A stretch of 51,609 nt of DNA from an uncultured beta proteobacterium. Its GTDB lineage: Bacteria > Pseudomonadota > Gammaproteobacteria > Burkholderiales > Burkholderiaceae_C. A program made the position numbers and the translations under genes. The stretch's first letter is position 1. Each line of letters begins with the position of its first letter. The DNA is taken from the NCBI GenBank assembly GCA_903960915.1, contig CAJCCO010000064.1, positions 1 through 51,609 on the forward strand, written 5' to 3'. Shown one piece after another: positions 1 to 8,067 of the stretch. The notes under the pieces were generated by a model. That model was not told the DNA's origin and searched no databases. It saw only the letters and a program-made list of their open reading frames with translations.

Positions 1-67
1 ACCCAGCGCAGGCCGACTCTTTTAAGCCTTAATTCACTTGCATATCCCAGCGGCTTATCCCAGCGGC

Positions 68-982
68 TTATTTCAGCCGTTTAATCAGGCTCGATGTATC
101 CCAGCGGTTGCCGCCCATGTGTTGCACATCGGCGTAAAACTGGTCGACCAGCGCGGTCACCGGCAGTCGTGCACCGTTGCGTTTGGCCTCGTCGAGCACC
201 AGCCCCAGGTCCTTGCGCATCCAGTCCACCGCAAAACCAAACTCAAATTTGTCGGCCACCATGGTTTTGCCCCGGTTGTCGAGCTGCCAGCTTTGTGCGG
301 CGCCCTTGCCAATCACGTCGAGCACCTGGTTCATGTCCAGCCCGGCGTTTTGGCCAAAGGCAATAGCTTCACTCAAACCCTGCACCAGCCCGGCAATGCA
401 AATCTGGTTCACCATCTTGGCGAGCTGGCCCGAGCCGCTCTCGCCCAGGTGCGTAAAGGCGCGAGAAAACGCCATGCCCACTGGCTGCGCGGCATCAAAG
501 GCGGCCTTGTCGCCGCCGCACATCACGGTGAGCAGACCGTTTTGGGCGCCGCCCTGGCCACCCGAAACGGGTGCATCTACAAAATGCAGGCCCAGGTTTT
601 TGGCGGCGCTAAACAGCTCGCGCGCCACGCTGGCCGAGGCGGTGGTGTGGTCTACAAAAGTGGTGCCCGGCTGCATGCCGGCAAAAGCGCCATCGGCGCC
701 CAGGGTGACGCTGCGCAGGTCTTCGTCGTTGCCCACGCAGCAAAACACAAAATCAGCCTGCTGTGCGGCCAGCCGCGGCGTGGCTGCTTGTTGGGGCTTC
801 AGCGTGTCGGCCGCCTCTGTGCACCAGGCGCTGGACTTGGCCGGCGTGCGGTTGTAAACCGTGACTTGGTGACCGGCGCGTGCCAGGTGCAAGGCCATGG
901 GGTAACCCATGACACCCAAGCCTAAAAAGGCCACTTTGCGCGAGGCGGTGGGTTCATACGTTTTGCTGTTGATGCTGCTCAT
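68..982 (-). CDS. NAD(P)-dependent 3-hydroxyisobutyrate dehydrogenase-family oxidoreductase
   Basis: 304 residues. The N-terminal Rossmann motif GLGVMGYPMA (about residues 21-30) and the downstream VDAPVSGG substrate loop are diagnostic of the beta-hydroxyacid dehydrogenase family. The conserved catalytic lysine lies in GSGQLAKMVNQ. Family members oxidise 3-hydroxyisobutyrate or reduce tartronate or succinate semialdehydes; the substrate cannot be told from sequence. The ATG at 982 has a modest purine stretch upstream. The gene lies downstream of pilT on the same strand, 125 bp away, so co-transcription is possible. Two 13-bp direct repeats sit just past the stop codon. The family call is firm; specificity is open. 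Confidence 0.9.
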   Translation of the reverse strand: MSSINSKTYEPTASRKVAFLGLGVMGYPMALHLARAGHQVTVYNRTPAKSSAWCTEAADTLKPQQAATPRLAAQQADFVFCCVGNDEDLRSVTLGADGAFAGMQPGTTFVDHTTASASVARELFSAAKNLGLHFVDAPVSGGQGGAQNGLLTVMCGGDKAAFDAAQPVGMAFSRAFTHLGESGSGQLAKMVNQICIAGLVQGLSEAIAFGQNAGLDMNQVLDVIGKGAAQSWQLDNRGKTMVADKFEFGFAVDWMRKDLGLVLDEAKRNGARLPVTALVDQFYADVQHMGGNRWDTSSLIKRLK

Positions 983-1107
983 GGGAGTTCCCGTGTTTCG
1001 GCGCCAGCACTCAAATTGGTCGGCACGCCGCGTTGGCTCAGGAGTTTAATCGGCAGCCGCATGCCGGTGCGCAACGGTGCTTAACGGTGCGTAACGGTGC
1101 GCACAGG

Positions 1108-2151
1108 TCAGCCGGGAAAGGTGTCCGGGTTGCGGGCTTGGCTGCGCGCCTCGGCCGGAGTGATGGTGCCTTGCTTGACCAGCTCGGCCAGGGCTTGGTC
1201 CAGGGTCTGCATGCCCAGGCTGCCGCCGGTCTGGAGCGTGGAGTACATCTGCGCCACTTTGTTTTCTCTAATGAGGTTACGAATGGCGTTGGTGCCCAGC
1301 ATGATCTCGTGCGCGGCCACGCGGGCCTGGCCATCTGTGGTTTTGCACAGACACTGCGAAACCACGGCTTGCAGCGACTCCGCCAGCATGGCCCGAACCA
1401 TCTCTTTTTCGTCGCCGGGAAACACGTCAATGATCCGGTCTATCGTTTTGGCGGCGCTGGCTGTGTGCAGCGTGCCAAACACCAGATGCCCGGTCTCTGC
1501 CGCGCTGATGGCCAATCGAATGGTTTCCAAGTCACGCATCTCGCCCACCAAAATGGCGTCCGGGTCTTCACGCAGGGCCGAGCGCAGGGCGGCTGCAAAG
1601 CTGTGGGTATCGCGCCCCACCTCGCGCTGGTGAATCAGGCTTTTCTTGGACGTGTGCACAAACTCAATCGGGTCTTCTACCGTCAGGATGTGGGCGTTTC
1701 TGGTGTCATTGAGGTGGTTCACCATGGCCGCCAACGTGGTCGACTTGCCCGAGCCGGTGGGCCCGGTTACCAGCACCAGGCCGCGCGGCTTGACCGCCAG
1801 TTGGGCCAATATCTTGGGGGCCTTGAGTTGCGCCAGCGACAAAATTTCGCTCGGAATGGTGCGCAGCACGGCGCCAGCGCCCCGGTTGTGGTTGAAGGCG
1901 TTGACACGAAAGCGCGCCAGGCCCGCCACCTCAAAAGAAAAGTCGACCTCCAAAAATTTCTCAAAGTGTTGGCGCTGGCTGTCATTCATGATGCCGTCTA
2001 TCAGCGCCAGCACGGCTTGGTGCGGCAGTGCCTCGCCGTTAATGCGCCTGATGTCGCCATGCACGCGCAGCATGGGCACCAGCCCGGCCGACAGGTGCAG
2101 GTCCGAGGCCTTGCTTTTGACGCTAAACGCCAGCAATTGTGTAATGTTCAT
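1108..2151 (-). CDS. pilT: Type IV pilus retraction ATPase PilT
   Basis: 347 residues, the usual PilT length. It starts MNITQLLAFSVKSKASDLHL, which is characteristic of PilT rather than PilU or PilB. Visible motifs are Walker A GPTGSGKST (about residue 133), an Asp box containing ILVGEMRD, and the His box GHLVFGTLHT. The C-terminal AIRNLIRENK region is also PilT-like. The hexameric cytoplasmic ATPase disassembles pilin to retract pili in twitching motility. The ATG at 2151 is preceded by AGGGAG. It is divergent from yggS with only 47 bp between start codons, an order common in proteobacteria. The usual partner pilU does not follow; a dehydrogenase-family gene is there instead. Confidence 0.96.
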   Translation of the reverse strand: MNITQLLAFSVKSKASDLHLSAGLVPMLRVHGDIRRINGEALPHQAVLALIDGIMNDSQRQHFEKFLEVDFSFEVAGLARFRVNAFNHNRGAGAVLRTIPSEILSLAQLKAPKILAQLAVKPRGLVLVTGPTGSGKSTTLAAMVNHLNDTRNAHILTVEDPIEFVHTSKKSLIHQREVGRDTHSFAAALRSALREDPDAILVGEMRDLETIRLAISAAETGHLVFGTLHTASAAKTIDRIIDVFPGDEKEMVRAMLAESLQAVVSQCLCKTTDGQARVAAHEIMLGTNAIRNLIRENKVAQMYSTLQTGGSLGMQTLDQALAELVKQGTITPAEARSQARNPDTFPG

Positions 2152-2185
2152 CTCACTCCCTTGGCGTTTGTTACGCTTGAGGCCT

Positions 2186-2191
2186 CATTAT
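2186..2191 (+). promoter_or_regulatory. Candidate -10 box for yggS (leaderless pattern)
   Basis: CATTAT lies 7 nt before the yggS ATG, and no Shine-Dalgarno sequence is visible. This spacing would put transcription start at or next to the start codon. No convincing -35 box is seen. It belongs to a recurring pattern in this window. Confidence 0.35.
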
Positions 2192-2198
2192 CAGCACC

Positions 2199-2906
2199 AT
2201 GACCACCACCACAACGATCACGCAACGACTCCACGCCTTGCAAAGCCGACTTGATGCGGCGTGCCAGGCGGCCAGCCGCGACCCGCAGGCGGTGCGCTTG
2301 CTGGCGGTCTCCAAAACCTACGGCCCCGAGGCAGTGGCCGAGGCCCACGCGGCCGGCCAGACCGCGTTTGGCGAAAACTACATTCAGGAAGGGGTGGACA
2401 AGATCAGCCAGCTGCGCCATTTGCCGCTGCAATGGCATTGCATTGGCCCCATTCAGAGCAACAAGACGCGCTTGGTGGCCGAGCACTTTGACTGGGTGCA
2501 ATCGGTGGACCGGCTCAAAATTGCGCAGCGCCTGAGCGAGCAGCGCCCGGTCCACCTGGCGCCTTTGCAGGTTTGTATTCAGGTCAACGTGGACGGCGGC
2601 GACACCAAGTCTGGCGTCACACCGGCCCAGGCGCTGGCGCTGGCGCAGCAAGTGGCGCAGTTGCCGCGCCTGCAACTGCGCGGCATCATGAGCATTCCCG
2701 AGCCCGCGCCCGACTTTGCCAGCGCCTGCGCGGTGTTTGCCCAGGTCAAGGCCGTGTTTGACGACTTGAACGCCCACGGCCTGGCCCTGGACACCTTGTC
2801 TCTGGGCATGAGCGCCGACCTGGAAGCGGCAGTGCAGGCGGGCAGCACCATGGTGCGCGTGGGCAGCGCCATCTTTGGCAACCGCAGCCAGGCCCAGGCC
2901 GCTTGA
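2199..2906 (+). CDS. yggS: YggS/PROSC-family pyridoxal phosphate homeostasis protein
   Basis: 235 residues. Family hallmarks are LLAVSKTYGPEAVAEA (the lysine that binds PLP is in AVSK), FGENYIQEG, WHCIGPIQSNK, and LSLGMSADLEAAVQAGSTMVRVGSAIFG near the C-terminus. The protein folds like the N-terminal barrel of alanine racemase, binds PLP without known catalysis, and buffers the free cofactor and amino-acid pools in the cytoplasm. It is divergent from pilT, as in many gamma- and betaproteobacteria. The ATG at 2199 gives the canonical N-terminus. A GGGC/GCCC hairpin follows the stop but has no U tract. Confidence 0.95.
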   Translation: MTTTTTITQRLHALQSRLDAACQAASRDPQAVRLLAVSKTYGPEAVAEAHAAGQTAFGENYIQEGVDKISQLRHLPLQWHCIGPIQSNKTRLVAEHFDWVQSVDRLKIAQRLSEQRPVHLAPLQVCIQVNVDGGDTKSGVTPAQALALAQQVAQLPRLQLRGIMSIPEPAPDFASACAVFAQVKAVFDDLNAHGLALDTLSLGMSADLEAAVQAGSTMVRVGSAIFGNRSQAQAA

Positions 2907-3083
2907 ATTTGGGGCTAGCGCCCTATTCATATCATGGTTTAATTTAAGGAATTAAAAAATAACCCTAGGCATGCCAAGCAACTGCGCCGTCTGTACCAAA
3001 TTTGCACCCCTAAAAGTCAGGGTAGCAGCGCGCGTGTCGGCATGCCATAGACCGCTAGAAAGCGGCAATTCTGGGGGGCGACA

Positions 3084-3341
3084 ATGCCCACCGTGAAGAA
3101 CGTGCTGGACGCAATTGATGCGCTAGGCGCCAAGGAATTTCAGTCCACGACCCTCGTCTGGAAGCTGGAGCAGCAAGGGTTCAGCCAGCCAGAAATTAAT
3201 GTGGCCATCCAGGCGGCAATGGCCAGTGGCTTTATTCTTTTCACACACCGGGGCATGATGCGCAAGGCCCTTCCCCGTCCCACCAAACTCGTCAAACCCG
3301 CCGACCCCGCGCCCGGCGCCGGTGATCCCCCCAAGACCTAA
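3084..3341 (+). CDS. Small hypothetical protein, possible winged-helix-like fold
   Basis: 85 residues; not recognised. The first 55 residues alternate short helices in a pattern reminiscent of a small helix-turn-helix (KNVLDAIDALGAKEF, then STTLVWKLEQQGFSQPEIN). The tail is Pro/Lys-rich (PADPAPGAGDPP). Composition resembles the neighbours, which supports real coding. Start choice is uncertain. The ATG at 3084 itself overlaps a GACAAT box (3080-3085); the in-frame GTG at 3093 lies 7 nt after that box and gives a natural N-terminus MKNVLDAIDALG. A CCGCT-AGAA-AGCGG hairpin sits at about 3051-3064. It is isolated, 177 bp after yggS, and convergent with the Lrp gene. Confidence 0.55.
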   Translation: MPTVKNVLDAIDALGAKEFQSTTLVWKLEQQGFSQPEINVAIQAAMASGFILFTHRGMMRKALPRPTKLVKPADPAPGAGDPPKT

Positions 3342-3404
3342 AGCCGCATCCAAACACCCAGCGCATGACCGCACAAAGAAGCGCGCACGCGTGCGCCTAA
3401 GTGC

Positions 3405-3872
3405 TCAGAGCAGCGGCAAGTGGGTGGCGTTTTTCACCTCTTCCATCACCGCGTAGGTGCGGGTTTCGCGCACACCGGGCAGTTGCCACAGCACCGAACC
3501 GGCAAACTCGCGGTAGGCGTTCATGTCGGCCATGCGGGTTTTGAGCAGGTAGTCAAACCCGCCGGCCACCATGTGGCATTCCATGATTTCGCTGCGCACC
3601 TGCACCGCCGCCCTGAAAGCCTCAAACACATGGGGCGTGGTGCGGTCCAGCAGCACTTCCACAAACACCATCAGCCCGGCGCCCAGCTTGAGCGGGTTCA
3701 GCCGCGCCTCGTAGCCCAGAATGAAGCCCTCGCGCGTGAGCCGCTGCACCCGCGCCAGCACGGCGGTGGGCGACAGGCTCACCACCTCGGCCAGTTTCAG
3801 GTTGCTGCTGCGCCCATCTTGTTGCAGGGCGTTGAGAATTTTCAGGTCAATGCGGTCCAGGTCTGGGCTCAT
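3405..3872 (-). CDS. Lrp/AsnC-family transcriptional regulator, probable proline-responsive activator of putA
   Basis: 155 residues with the standard Lrp layout. An N-terminal helix-turn-helix (LDRIDLKILNALQQDGR, then LKLAEVVSLSPTAVLARVQRL) is followed by a RAM ligand-binding domain with the MVAGGFDYLLKTR strand. Lrp-like proteins form octamers that sense amino acids. The gene is divergent from putA across about 120 bp, the same arrangement as the PutR/BkdR-like regulators that activate proline catabolism. The downstream PutA lacks its own ribbon-helix-helix DNA-binding domain, so an external regulator is expected. The target is inferred from position, not shown. Confidence 0.9.
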   Translation of the reverse strand: MSPDLDRIDLKILNALQQDGRSSNLKLAEVVSLSPTAVLARVQRLTREGFILGYEARLNPLKLGAGLMVFVEVLLDRTTPHVFEAFRAAVQVRSEIMECHMVAGGFDYLLKTRMADMNAYREFAGSVLWQLPGVRETRTYAVMEEVKNATHLPLL

Positions 3873-3909
3873 GGGGTGGCTTTTTAGGGGCTGGGTTTTT
3901 GAGTAATTC

Positions 3910-3953
3910 GCTATTTTCGTTGACTATTTAGGTGAAAAACTCAGGCTATTTTC
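3910..3953. promoter_or_regulatory. Repeated motif in lrp-putA intergenic region, candidate Lrp-type site
   Basis: The 9-mer GCTATTTTC occurs twice, at 3910-3918 and 3945-3953. The copies are 35 bp apart, about three and a third helical turns, in an AT-rich stretch between the divergent lrp-like gene and putA. Lrp-family octamers commonly bind several phased AT-rich sites. A TTGACT hexamer begins at 3920 without a well-placed -10 box, as expected for an activated promoter. The assignment is inference from position and repetition. Confidence 0.35.
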
Positions 3954-3993
3954 ATAAATCATAAGGGTATTAACTAATTACGGAGAGATCGTC

Positions 3994-6981
3994 ATGCGCC
4001 TGCCCCACCCCTATCGCACTGAAGCCGACATCGTTGCCCAAAGCCTGAGCACCTTGGCGCACGCCCTGAACTGGGCCGATGCCGCCCAGCAGGCCGCCCC
4101 CTGGGTGCAAGCCGTGCGCGACAACCCGCCGCCGTTTTGGGCCATGGAAAGCCTGCTCAAGGAATACCCGATTTCCAGTGCTGAGGGCCTGGCCCTGATG
4201 CGCCTGGCCGAGGCCCTGTTGCGCGTGCCTGACGCTGAAACCGCCATCGCCCTGACCGCCGACCAACTCGGGCGCGCCGACTTTGCCGCCTCCGGCAACC
4301 AAACGTTGGCACGCCTGTCCAGCAGCGCCATTGCCCTGAGCAAGAAGTTTTTGCCCGACAGCGAGGCCCAAAGCGGCCTGTTCGCCAAGCTCGGCGCCCG
4401 CTCGGTGGTGGCCGCCACCTTGCGCGCTGTGCAATTGCTGGGCCGCCAGTTTGTGCTGGGGCAAACCATTGCCCAGGCCATGCACGAGGCGGCCTCGGTG
4501 CAAGGCAAACACAGCAACATTCGCTTCAGCTACGACATGCTGGGCGAGGGCGCCCGCACCAACGCCGACGCCCTGCGCTACCTCGCCAGCTACCAAAACG
4601 CCATTGAAGCCATTGCCCAACAGGCGCATGCCAGTGGCGCCTGCGCCAGCAATGACGGCATCTCCATCAAACTCAGCGCTCTGCACCCGCGCTACGAAGA
4701 CGCGCACTCCCGTCGTGTCCTGGCCGAGCTGGTGCCGCGCGTCTGGGGCCTGTGCCAACAGGCGGCGCGCGCCAACATCAACCTCACCATTGACGCCGAA
4801 GAGGTCGACCGGCTGGAGCTTTCCCTGAGCGTGCTGGACGCCCTGATGGCCCGGGTGGCCCAGCACTGTCCGCAGTGGCGCGGCCTGGGCCTGGCCCTGC
4901 AGGCCTACCAAACCCGCGCGCTGGCGTTGGTGGCGCAGGTGGCTGCGCTGGCGCGCCAGCACCAGGTCGGCCTGATGTGCCGCCTGGTCAAAGGCGCTTA
5001 TTGGGACGCTGAAATCAAACGCGCCCAGGAGCTGGGCCTGCCGCACTACCCGGTGTTCACCCACAAGCACCACACCGATGTGTCTTACCTGGCCTGCGCG
5101 CGCGCCCTGCTGGAGGCGCGCGACGTCATCTACCCGCAATTTGCCACCCACAACGCCGCCACCATTGCCGCTATTTTGCAAATGGCGGCCAAGAGCGGCG
5201 CCCCGTTTGAGCTGCAACGCCTGCATGGCATGGGCGAGGGCGTGTACCGCGAGGTCATGAAAAACCCGCTGGTGGCCTGCCGCGTTTACGCCCCGGTCGG
5301 CGCGCACAAAGACCTGCTGGCCTACCTGGTGCGCCGCCTGCTGGAAAACGGTGCCAACTCCTCTTTTGTGCACCAGTTGGCGGACGAGTCGGTGGGGTTG
5401 CCTGAGCTGCTGATCTCGCCGCTGCAGCTCTCGCCCGTGCCCTCGCTGCCCTTGCCGGCCGACCTGTTTGGCCCGGCCCGGCGCAACAGCGCTGGCCTGG
5501 ACCTGACCGTGCCCACCATGCGCGCGCCCTTGCTGGCCGCCTACCAAAACGTGCGCGTGCCCAGCGTGCCGGTGTTTGATGCGCAGCAGGTGGCCGTGCC
5601 CCTAGCCGCCAGCCTGGCCAGCTTTGCGCTCTGGCGCGACACCCCGGTGCACGTGCGCGCCGCCGTGCTGCGCCGCGCTGCTGACGCACTGCAAGACCAA
5701 CTGCCGAAGTTCTGCGCCCTGCTGGTGAAAGAAGCCTTCAAAACCTGGGGCGACGCCGTCAGTGAAGTGCGCGAAGCGATTGACTTCTTGCGCTACTACG
5801 CGCAAGAGGCCGAGCGCATCATGCAGCCCATCGCCATGCCGGGCAGCCACGGCGACGAGAGCTGGGGCATCACCGGCGAGAGCAACGAGCTGCGCCTGAC
5901 CGCACGCGGCCCCTGGGTGTGCATCAGCCCGTGGAACTTTCCGTTGGCCATTTTTATCGGCCAGGTGGCCGCCGCCCTCGCCACGGGCAACACCGTGCTG
6001 GCCAAGCCGGCCGAGCAAACTCCCGGTGTGGCGCTGCAAGCCGTTGAACTGCTGCATGCCGCCGGCGTGCCGGTTGGCGCCTTGCAACTGCTGCACGGCC
6101 CGGGAGAAACCGTGGGTGCGGCGCTGGTGGCGGCGCCTGGCATAGCTGGCGTGGTGTTCACCGGCTCTACCGAAGTGGCCAAAATCATCAACCGTGCGCT
6201 GGCCGCCAAAGACGGCGCCATCGTGCCGCTGATAGCCGAGACCGGCGGCATCAACGCCATGCTGGTCGACAGCAGTGCGCTGCCCGAGCAGGTCGTTGAC
6301 GCCGTCATGCAGTCGGCCTTTCGCAGTGCCGGACAGCGCTGCTCGGCGCTGCGCCTGTTGTGCGTGCATGAACAAATTGCCGACCACGTGATTGAGATGA
6401 TTACCGGCGCCGCCCAAGAACTTGTCTGCGGCGACCCCGCCGACCTCGCCACCGACGTCGGCCCGGTCATTGACACCCCCGCTTTTGACGGCCTGTGCGC
6501 CCACCTGCAACGCCTCACCACCCAGGCCCAGCCGCTGCTGCCCTTGCCGCCCGCGCCACAGAACCCGTCAGCCGGCACCTGGCCCAACTTGCTGCCCCCG
6601 CAAGCCTTCGAGGTGGCCCGCATTGCTGACGTGCGCCATGAAATCTTCGGCCCGGTGCTGCACATCGTGCGCTGGCAGGGGGAACCTGCCGAGGTGATTG
6701 CCCAGATCAACGCCCTGGGCTACGGCCTCACCCTGGGCATCCAGACCCGCATCGACAGCCGCGCCCTGTCGCTGGCCCGTGCCGCCCACGTGGGCAATGT
6801 CTACGTCAACCGCAACCAGATTGGCGCGGTGGTTGGCGTGCAGCCCTTCGGCGGCGAAGGCCTCAGCGGCACCGGCCCCAAAGCCGGCGGCCCGCATTAC
6901 CTGTACCGCTTCTGCACGGAGCAAACCCTCACCATCAACACCACCGCCGCCGGCGGCAACGCTGCCTTGCTGGCGGGCTGA
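3994..6981 (+). CDS. putA: Bifunctional proline dehydrogenase / delta1-pyrroline-5-carboxylate dehydrogenase PutA
   Basis: 995 residues, the size of type A PutA proteins. The FAD proline dehydrogenase barrel occupies about residues 130-480, with LVKGAYWDAEIKRAQ, FELQRLHGMGEGVY and RRLLENGANSSFVHQ. The NAD-dependent P5C dehydrogenase covers about 520-985, with ISPWNFPLAIFIGQ, ETGG, the catalytic cysteine in SAGQRCSALR, and QPFGGEGLSGTGPKAGG. It converts proline to glutamate by substrate channelling. The N-terminus begins MRLPHPYRTEADIV, with no ribbon-helix-helix autorepressor domain, so it should be controlled by the divergent Lrp-like protein. GGAGAG lies 6 nt before the ATG. Confidence 0.97.
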   Translation: MRLPHPYRTEADIVAQSLSTLAHALNWADAAQQAAPWVQAVRDNPPPFWAMESLLKEYPISSAEGLALMRLAEALLRVPDAETAIALTADQLGRADFAASGNQTLARLSSSAIALSKKFLPDSEAQSGLFAKLGARSVVAATLRAVQLLGRQFVLGQTIAQAMHEAASVQGKHSNIRFSYDMLGEGARTNADALRYLASYQNAIEAIAQQAHASGACASNDGISIKLSALHPRYEDAHSRRVLAELVPRVWGLCQQAARANINLTIDAEEVDRLELSLSVLDALMARVAQHCPQWRGLGLALQAYQTRALALVAQVAALARQHQVGLMCRLVKGAYWDAEIKRAQELGLPHYPVFTHKHHTDVSYLACARALLEARDVIYPQFATHNAATIAAILQMAAKSGAPFELQRLHGMGEGVYREVMKNPLVACRVYAPVGAHKDLLAYLVRRLLENGANSSFVHQLADESVGLPELLISPLQLSPVPSLPLPADLFGPARRNSAGLDLTVPTMRAPLLAAYQNVRVPSVPVFDAQQVAVPLAASLASFALWRDTPVHVRAAVLRRAADALQDQLPKFCALLVKEAFKTWGDAVSEVREAIDFLRYYAQEAERIMQPIAMPGSHGDESWGITGESNELRLTARGPWVCISPWNFPLAIFIGQVAAALATGNTVLAKPAEQTPGVALQAVELLHAAGVPVGALQLLHGPGETVGAALVAAPGIAGVVFTGSTEVAKIINRALAAKDGAIVPLIAETGGINAMLVDSSALPEQVVDAVMQSAFRSAGQRCSALRLLCVHEQIADHVIEMITGAAQELVCGDPADLATDVGPVIDTPAFDGLCAHLQRLTTQAQPLLPLPPAPQNPSAGTWPNLLPPQAFEVARIADVRHEIFGPVLHIVRWQGEPAEVIAQINALGYGLTLGIQTRIDSRALSLARAAHVGNVYVNRNQIGAVVGVQPFGGEGLSGTGPKAGGPHYLYRFCTEQTLTINTTAAGGNAALLAG

Positions 6982-6987
6982 GAACCT

Positions 6988-7106
6988 GGATTGCCGCGCT
7001 TTGCTCGCAATGACGGCCATGGGTCAGCGCGAGCCACACCCTCCTCGTCATCGTGAGCCAAACCTACCTCGTCATCGCGAGACCGAAGGTCGTGGCGATC
7101 CATGGT
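6988..7106. repeat. REP-like palindromic repeat pair (locus 1)
   Basis: A forward copy of the GGATTGCCGCG...CTCGCAATGAC element (6988-7014) is followed by an inverted, diverged copy beginning GTCATCGCGAGACC (about 7070-7106). A short partial copy lies between, at about 7046. The pair sits between the convergent 3' ends of putA and the arginase gene. It could fold into a long hairpin in either transcript. It is related to the arrays at 11074 and 12236. Confidence 0.75.
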
Positions 7107-7128
7107 GGTGGGCCAGATGCGCCAGCCG

Positions 7129-8067
7129 TTAGCGTTTGCGCATCAAGGTGCTTTTGCCGAACAGGGACTCGATGAGGTCAACCGCCACCACGGCGGTGCG
7201 GTTGTGCACGTCAAAGGCGGGGTTGAGTTCCATCAGGTCGAGTGAGGCCAGGCGGCCGGTGTCGGCGATCATTTCCATGCACAGCTGCGCTTCGCGGTAA
7301 GTGGGGCCACCGCGCACGGTGGTGCCTACGCCGGGGGCAATGTCGGGGTCCAGAAAATCAACGTCAAAGCTCACGTGCAGGTGGGTGTTGTTGTCTAGGT
7401 TGGCCAGCGCCTGGTTCATGGTGGCGCGCATGCCCATCTCGTCGATGTAGCGCATGTCAAACACCTCCAGCCCGGCTTCATGCACCAGGCGCTTCTCGCC
7501 TTCGTCCACGCTGCGAATGCCAATTTGTTTGATCCAGGCCGGCTCAATCGCTGGCGTTTGCCCGCCCATGCCAGTGAGCGCTGCCGGGCCGTAACCGCAC
7601 AGGCAGGCCACCGGCATGCCGTGCAGGTTGCCGCTGGGCGTGAGGGCGTTGGTGTTGAAGTCGGCGTGGGCGTCCAGCCACAGCACGCGCAGCTGTTTGC
7701 CGGTGTCGCGGCAGTGGCGCGCCACGGCGCTGATGGAGCCCAGCCCCAGGCAGTGGTCGCCACCTAAAACCACGGGCAAATGGCCTTGGCCAAGTTCGGC
7801 GTAGACGGCATCGTGCACGGCGGTGTTCCAAGCCACCACTTCGTCCAGGTGGCGGTAGCCGTCAACCGGGGCCAGCCAGGGGTTGGCCGGGCCGCTCAGG
7901 TTGCCACGGTCAAGCACCTGCAAGCCCAGGCCCTGCAGCACCGGCACCAGGTTGGCCACGCGCAGCGCCTCAGGCCCCATGCTGGCGCCGCGGCTGCCGG
8001 CGCCAATGTCGGTGGGCGCACCAATCAGGCTGATGGCGGGGTGGCTAAAACTTGGGCTGTGGTTCAT
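7129..8067 (-). CDS. rocF: Arginase
   Basis: 312 residues. The ureohydrolase manganese-binding signatures are all present: VVLGGDHCLGLGS, LWLDAHADFNT and VSFDVDFLDPDIAPGVGT, with a late LDLMELNPAFD. The GAPTDIGAGSRGASMGPEALR N-terminus favours arginase over agmatinase. It cleaves arginine to ornithine and urea in the cytosol. Its ATG overlaps the stop of the upstream asparaginase by 4 bp (ATGA), so the two are translationally coupled. With nearby putA, which can take proline made from ornithine on to glutamate, this fits amino-acid catabolism. No urease genes are in the window. Confidence 0.93.
   Translation of the reverse strand: MNHSPSFSHPAISLIGAPTDIGAGSRGASMGPEALRVANLVPVLQGLGLQVLDRGNLSGPANPWLAPVDGYRHLDEVVAWNTAVHDAVYAELGQGHLPVVLGGDHCLGLGSISAVARHCRDTGKQLRVLWLDAHADFNTNALTPSGNLHGMPVACLCGYGPAALTGMGGQTPAIEPAWIKQIGIRSVDEGEKRLVHEAGLEVFDMRYIDEMGMRATMNQALANLDNNTHLHVSFDVDFLDPDIAPGVGTTVRGGPTYREAQLCMEMIADTGRLASLDLMELNPAFDVHNRTAVVAVDLIESLFGKSTLMRKR

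Noticed and set aside
3994..4200. Ribbon-helix-helix DNA-binding domain at the PutA N-terminus
   Set aside because: The N-terminus starts directly with the arm region of short PutA proteins and total length is 995 residues, too short for the trifunctional form.
3970..5547. 525-codon open frame antisense to putA
   Set aside because: It mirrors strongly biased GC-rich codons of putA on the opposite strand; the putA protein is unambiguous.
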